Shown one piece after another: positions 13,401 through 15,806 of a DNA stretch of 15,806 bases (the first letter of the stretch is position 1; every line of letters starts with the position of its first letter). The stretch lies in assembly GCA_905236495.1 (NCBI GenBank), contig CAJOPV010000161.1, forward strand, positions 1-15,806, in the 5' to 3' direction. The notes under the pieces are model-generated. The model made no database searches, was not told the DNA's origin, and saw only the letters and a program-made list of their open reading frames with translations. Both the position numbers and the translations under genes were made by a program. Origin of the DNA: an uncultured Christensenellaceae bacterium. GTDB lineage: Bacteria > Bacillota > Clostridia > Christensenellales > Aristaeellaceae.

Positions 13401-15806
13401 TTTGCCGCCCTGTACGATGAAAAGCGGCAGCTCTTTTTCGTTGGGTACGACGCCGCGGCCTCCCGCCCCACCGCCGCCCATTACGATATGCTTGCCAGCG
13501 AAGCGCGGCTTACCTCCTTCATCGCCGTTTCCCAGGGCCAGGCGCCGCTTCGGCACTGGCAGCGGCTGAACCGGGCCGTGGCCCGGGCCGGGAGCGGCCC
13601 CGCGCTGCTTTCCTGGGGCGGCACCATGTTTGAATACCTGATGCCCGCCCTGCTTATGCCCTTGATATCCGGCACGCTGCTGGGAGAGGGCTGCCGCTGC
13701 GCGGTGAGGGCCCAGATAAACGATGCGGGCAAGCGGCCCTTCGGCGTCAGCGAAAGCGGCTATTACGCCTTTGACCCGGACATGAATTACCAGTACAAGG
13801 CCTTCGGCCTGCCCGCCCTGGCTCTGTCCCCGGATACCGCCGGGCAGGTGGTGGCCCCTTATGCGTCGCTCTTGGCCCTTCCCTTCTTCCCCCGGACGGC
13901 GGGGGAAAACATGGCCCGGATGCGCCGCCTCTCCTGGGCGGATGATCACGGCTTTTTCGAGGCAGCCGATTATACCCCCTCCCGGGTGGAGGGCGGCCCG
14001 CACGTGGTAAAGAGCCACATGGCCCACCACCAGGGCATGATCCTGTGCGCCCTGTGCAACGCCCTGACGGGAGGCGCCCTGGTGCGGGCCTTCATGGCCC
14101 CGCCGGAAAACAGGGCCCATGCCTGCCTTCTGTGGGAAAAGGCCCCCCGCCGGGCTTTCCGCCGCGTTCCGCTGCCCCCGCCCCGGCGGGAAAGCGCCGA
14201 TCCGGGGCCGCTGCACCGCCCCGCCCGGCTGGGGCTGCCCCTGGACGCCCAGGCCTTAAGCGGCAGGGGCACGCTGTGGGTGCTGACGGAGGGAGGCCAG
14301 GGCTTCCTGCGCCGGGGGGATATCTTTGCCACCCGGTTCGACCCCCAGGCCGGGGCCCAGACCGGCCCCCAGTTTTACCTGCGGGACAAGGAAACGGGGG
14401 CGTTCTGCCGCCCCGCCGTGCGGGGAAAAGCGGTGTTCGAGCCGGGAGCCGTGCGGTATCAGACGGTGTTTGAAGGGCTGCGCGTTACCCTTTGCTGCTG
14501 CGTGGACCCGGTCAGCGGCATGGCGGTAGCCGCCCTGCAGGCGGAAAACACGGGCAGGGAGGTCCGGGAAGCGGAGGCCGTATCCTTCCTGGAGATCGCC
14601 CAGGGCCCCTTCCGGGACGACAGGGCCCACCCCAACTTCCGGGATCTGAGCGTCCGGGTGCAGCCCTGGGGGCGGCGGGGCCTGGTTTCCAGGCGGCTGC
14701 CAAGGGATGAAAAGGAAGCGGAGATCCCCCTGATCTATCACGCCGCCGTGGGGGACGGGGCCGCCCTGTGCCGCCAGGGGGACCGGGCGCTGTTCCTGGG
14801 CAGAGGGGGCACCTACGCCCAGCCGGAGCAGCTGCTTGCCTCCCCGGAAAGCTGCGCCTTCCGCACCGGGGACGTGATCGCCCCCTGCCTGAGCCTGCGC
14901 CTGTCCCTCCGCGTGGAGCCGGGCAAGGAGGCCGCCGTGTATTTCCTCCCCCTGTTTTCGCCCCCCGGCCGGGAGCCGGAGGAGGGGCTCCTTTCCCCTG
15001 CCCGGGCCCGGGCGGCCTTTTCCCTGGCGGCGGTGCAGCCCCGCATGACCCTGCGGCATCTGCGCATGGACGGGCGAAGCTGCTTTGCCTGCCAGCAGGC
15101 GCTGGGGGCGGCCCTCTTTACCGATCAGCCTCACCAGGCTTTTCTTCCCGCCCGGCAAAAATCCGTGCTGTGGCAGTACGGCGTTTCCGGCGATCTGCCC
15201 CTGATCCTGGCCCGCATCTCCCCCCGGCCCGATCCGGCCCTGATCCGAAGGGCCCTGCAGCTCCACGGGTGGCTGCGGCTGCAGGGGATCCGGACGGACC
15301 TGCTCTTTTTCTGCCCGGAGGAGGGGGAATACCTGCGCCCCTGCCGGGACGCGGTAACCAATCTGCTCGCCGCCAGTACGGAACGGGGTTATCTGGCCCT
15401 GCCCGGCGGGGTGCATATCGCCTCCGGCAGCGACGCCCAGGCGGAAAAGCTGGCGGGCTTTGCCGGCCTGGCCCTCAAAAGCGGGCTTTCCCTGCAAGCC
15501 CAATTGAACGCCCTGCGCCTGCCGCCCCCCAAGGAAGCGGCCCTGCGTTTGGGCGCTCCTGTCCCCGCCCCTTCCCCGGCGCTGCTTGGCTTCAATGCCT
15601 TCGGCGGCTTTGCCGAAAACGGGGATTACTGGGTGCTGTCCCCCGCCCCCAGCCCCTGGTATCATATCCTGTGCGGGCAGGGCTTCGGCACGCTTTTATG
15701 CGATTCGGGGGTGCTGCAGTCCTGGGCGGGCAACAGCCGCCTGAACCGACTGACGGCCTGGTCGGGCGACGCCCTTAAGGAGGGCTGGGGCCTCGCGCTG
15801 TTCCTC
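10437..15806 (+). CDS. ndvB: NdvB/ChvB-like cyclic beta-1,2-glucan synthase, N-terminal 1790 residues (runs off window)
   Basis: One open frame without a stop from ATG 10437 (GGAGG six bases upstream) to the last base; family members are about 2,700-2,900 residues. Residues 1-320 are helical. Hydrophobic segments lie at about 326-346 and 348-368, then 698-725, 783-800 and 804-820. Between them is a GT84 domain: LLLADFAD (429-436), DAD (530-532), DVYQDVLGAGSFVGKGIY (593-610), SHDLMEG (630-636) and HRWTRGDWQ (665-673). A glycoamylase-like (GH189-type cyclisation) domain follows at about 845-1210, with TSPTNIGLYLLS, STVDSGNLAG (944-953), GGTMFEYLMP (1061-1070), YQYKAFGLP and KSHMAHHQGM (1192-1201). 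A GH94-type sandwich starts at about 1275, and a second at about 1716 (LGFNAFGGFAENG). By family it polymerises UDP-glucose at the membrane and cyclises the chain; linear beta-1,2-glucan is an alternative product. The expected C-terminal GH94 catalytic domain lies beyond the window. Confidence 0.85.
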   Translation, partial: MQKAVGSRIRLKADRGLPQRVRGAVAALRLIPRDMLPPAGEWIEDHAAFLTDIAAANYREIRALPALPGQGGVPRILALARTICRDTEEEISEKTILLHAKREREEFEWRELNALPAALTKALLEQLSKVLSSCVSAGDRRRRAERWAADFAAGKRQDLPGEEALLGETLLFLSDLEEPDALARADECLLPSHGGAEQAARAYRDRLAREGLAAQRLVLSLEKMGRLPFHRLSERLSAAAALLRQEETFRRMDAPSRRYYLECAARIARKCRVTESRAAQTALALASGREGAAGQAGYYLTERPDEIIRALGGRARSLTPAARQRLFVLPLYGSAAAAFLALLLYAPLWAALPGALCFSEIARLLYYALLRRRFPARMLPRLRFRRLTEKTRTLVAVPTLLTSRRQAMQACRHLAVLRCADKDPCLEFLLLADFADSDGEREAEDEEILRAARESIAALNGHFGGGFHYLHRARQWNESQGRFMGRERKRGAIEALNRLLTEGRCPDRFVFSSCDPAYLQDRFAYVITLDADTFLPPEAAREFVGAMEHPLQKGRLSVIQPRMEVAPDTVKTRVQKILGGRGGADPYHLSVQDVYQDVLGAGSFVGKGIYEPKIWLQRLEGRLPEGRLLSHDLMEGEIAGSALASDITLFDGHPAHLSGWQKRLHRWTRGDWQLFPFLWDRRLSLLSRHKIWDNLRRSLLPAARAALLLLGVFRLPLLIPLALPWPLRGMLSRFFFLPGKALTCLDGIFRALYRQFVSRKNLLSWVTAAQADATGDPPLACVLFQALCGAGMMALSLLPGGFWPGALGGMIWAAGPLLLHYLDGPADAPRPLTPALRETARTLARETWRFFADTVNASTAHLPPDNVQEDPDRGAALRTSPTNIGLYLLSCCAARELGLITAGEMSRRLEDTLSALDKLKTWKGHFYNWYDLTSLSPLAPAFISTVDSGNLAGCLLCCAQLCRSHLEELPEAARSLPQRMDALAKRMDFAALYDEKRQLFFVGYDAAASRPTAAHYDMLASEARLTSFIAVSQGQAPLRHWQRLNRAVARAGSGPALLSWGGTMFEYLMPALLMPLISGTLLGEGCRCAVRAQINDAGKRPFGVSESGYYAFDPDMNYQYKAFGLPALALSPDTAGQVVAPYASLLALPFFPRTAGENMARMRRLSWADDHGFFEAADYTPSRVEGGPHVVKSHMAHHQGMILCALCNALTGGALVRAFMAPPENRAHACLLWEKAPRRAFRRVPLPPPRRESADPGPLHRPARLGLPLDAQALSGRGTLWVLTEGGQGFLRRGDIFATRFDPQAGAQTGPQFYLRDKETGAFCRPAVRGKAVFEPGAVRYQTVFEGLRVTLCCCVDPVSGMAVAALQAENTGREVREAEAVSFLEIAQGPFRDDRAHPNFRDLSVRVQPWGRRGLVSRRLPRDEKEAEIPLIYHAAVGDGAALCRQGDRALFLGRGGTYAQPEQLLASPESCAFRTGDVIAPCLSLRLSLRVEPGKEAAVYFLPLFSPPGREPEEGLLSPARARAAFSLAAVQPRMTLRHLRMDGRSCFACQQALGAALFTDQPHQAFLPARQKSVLWQYGVSGDLPLILARISPRPDPALIRRALQLHGWLRLQGIRTDLLFFCPEEGEYLRPCRDAVTNLLAASTERGYLALPGGVHIASGSDAQAEKLAGFAGLALKSGLSLQAQLNALRLPPPKEAALRLGAPVPAPSPALLGFNAFGGFAENGDYWVLSPAPSPWYHILCGQGFGTLLCDSGVLQSWAGNSRLNRLTAWSGDALKEGWGLALFL

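Noticed and set aside
14256..15665. Long antisense open frame opposite the GH94-type region, and another at 13230-14216
   Set aside because: Same compositional artefact; the plus strand keeps family motifs throughout.
10437..15806. Possible frameshift or split of the giant gene into several ORFs
   Set aside because: Reading the frame codon by codon found no stop. 5370 bases are exactly 1790 codons, and family motifs occur in one frame from end to end.
1..15806. tRNA, rRNA, CRISPR array, transposase, prophage or attachment site
   Set aside because: None seen: no spaced direct repeats, no transposase-like frames, no cloverleaf. The repeats found are hairpins and the coding solenoid.

Overview
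The window is GC-rich chromosomal DNA, roughly 60-65% G+C by eye, with strong Shine-Dalgarno sites (AGGAGG type) and short operonic gaps. Several families are typical of Firmicutes: a DUF4364 winged-helix protein, a PadR regulator followed by a HAAS/DUF1700-like protein, and a GlgC+GlgD pair. A fused IspD-IspF is also present. Together these suggest a high-GC member of the Clostridia, probably an anaerobe. The genus cannot be read from the sequence. Coding density is high, no gap between genes exceeds 300 bases, and no tRNA, rRNA, CRISPR array or insertion sequence was seen.

Layout. (1) Positions 1-4153 are on the minus strand, listed here in transcription order. They hold a DUF4364 wHTH protein, ispDF (overlapping it by ATGA), a small flavin-type split-barrel protein, a HerA/YjgR-type ATPase (DUF853), and the first 21 codons of a phosphofructokinase. 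The split-barrel gene is visibly more AT-rich than its neighbours and starts with TTG. (2) Positions 4154-4333 are a divergent control region. A minus promoter serves the DUF4364-ispDF pair. A near-consensus plus promoter carries a perfect inverted repeat over its spacer and -10 box, most likely the operator of the PadR protein it drives. (3) Positions 4334-6153 (plus) hold padR, a 53-codon linker ORF and a 448-residue protein with a HAAS-like N-terminus and a C-terminal solenoid of nine TSNG repeats (DUF4097-like). (4) Positions 6154-6296 are a convergent intergenic region packed with inverted repeats acting as terminators. (5) Positions 6297-10208 (minus) are the glycogen operon glgC-glgD-glgA, with its own promoter at 10289-10317. 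(6) From 10437 to the right edge (plus), one uninterrupted frame of 1790 codons encodes the N-terminal two thirds or so of a giant NdvB/ChvB-like cyclic beta-1,2-glucan synthase. Its domains are a GT84 glycosyltransferase, a glycoamylase-like cyclisation domain and GH94-type beta-sandwiches.

How the genes work together. GlgC makes ADP-glucose, GlgD is a catalytically degenerate partner subunit, and GlgA polymerises ADP-glucose into alpha-1,4-glucan. The divergent NdvB-like enzyme would make a beta-1,2-glucan, by family from UDP-glucose. A storage-glucan operon and a large glucan synthase therefore start from the same 228-bp intergenic region. With the phosphofructokinase at the left edge, the window has a sugar-phosphate and glucan flavour. 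IspDF supplies two steps of the MEP isoprenoid pathway. The padR-HAAS/DUF4097 cassette looks like a self-regulated envelope-response or surface-scaffold unit whose job is unknown.
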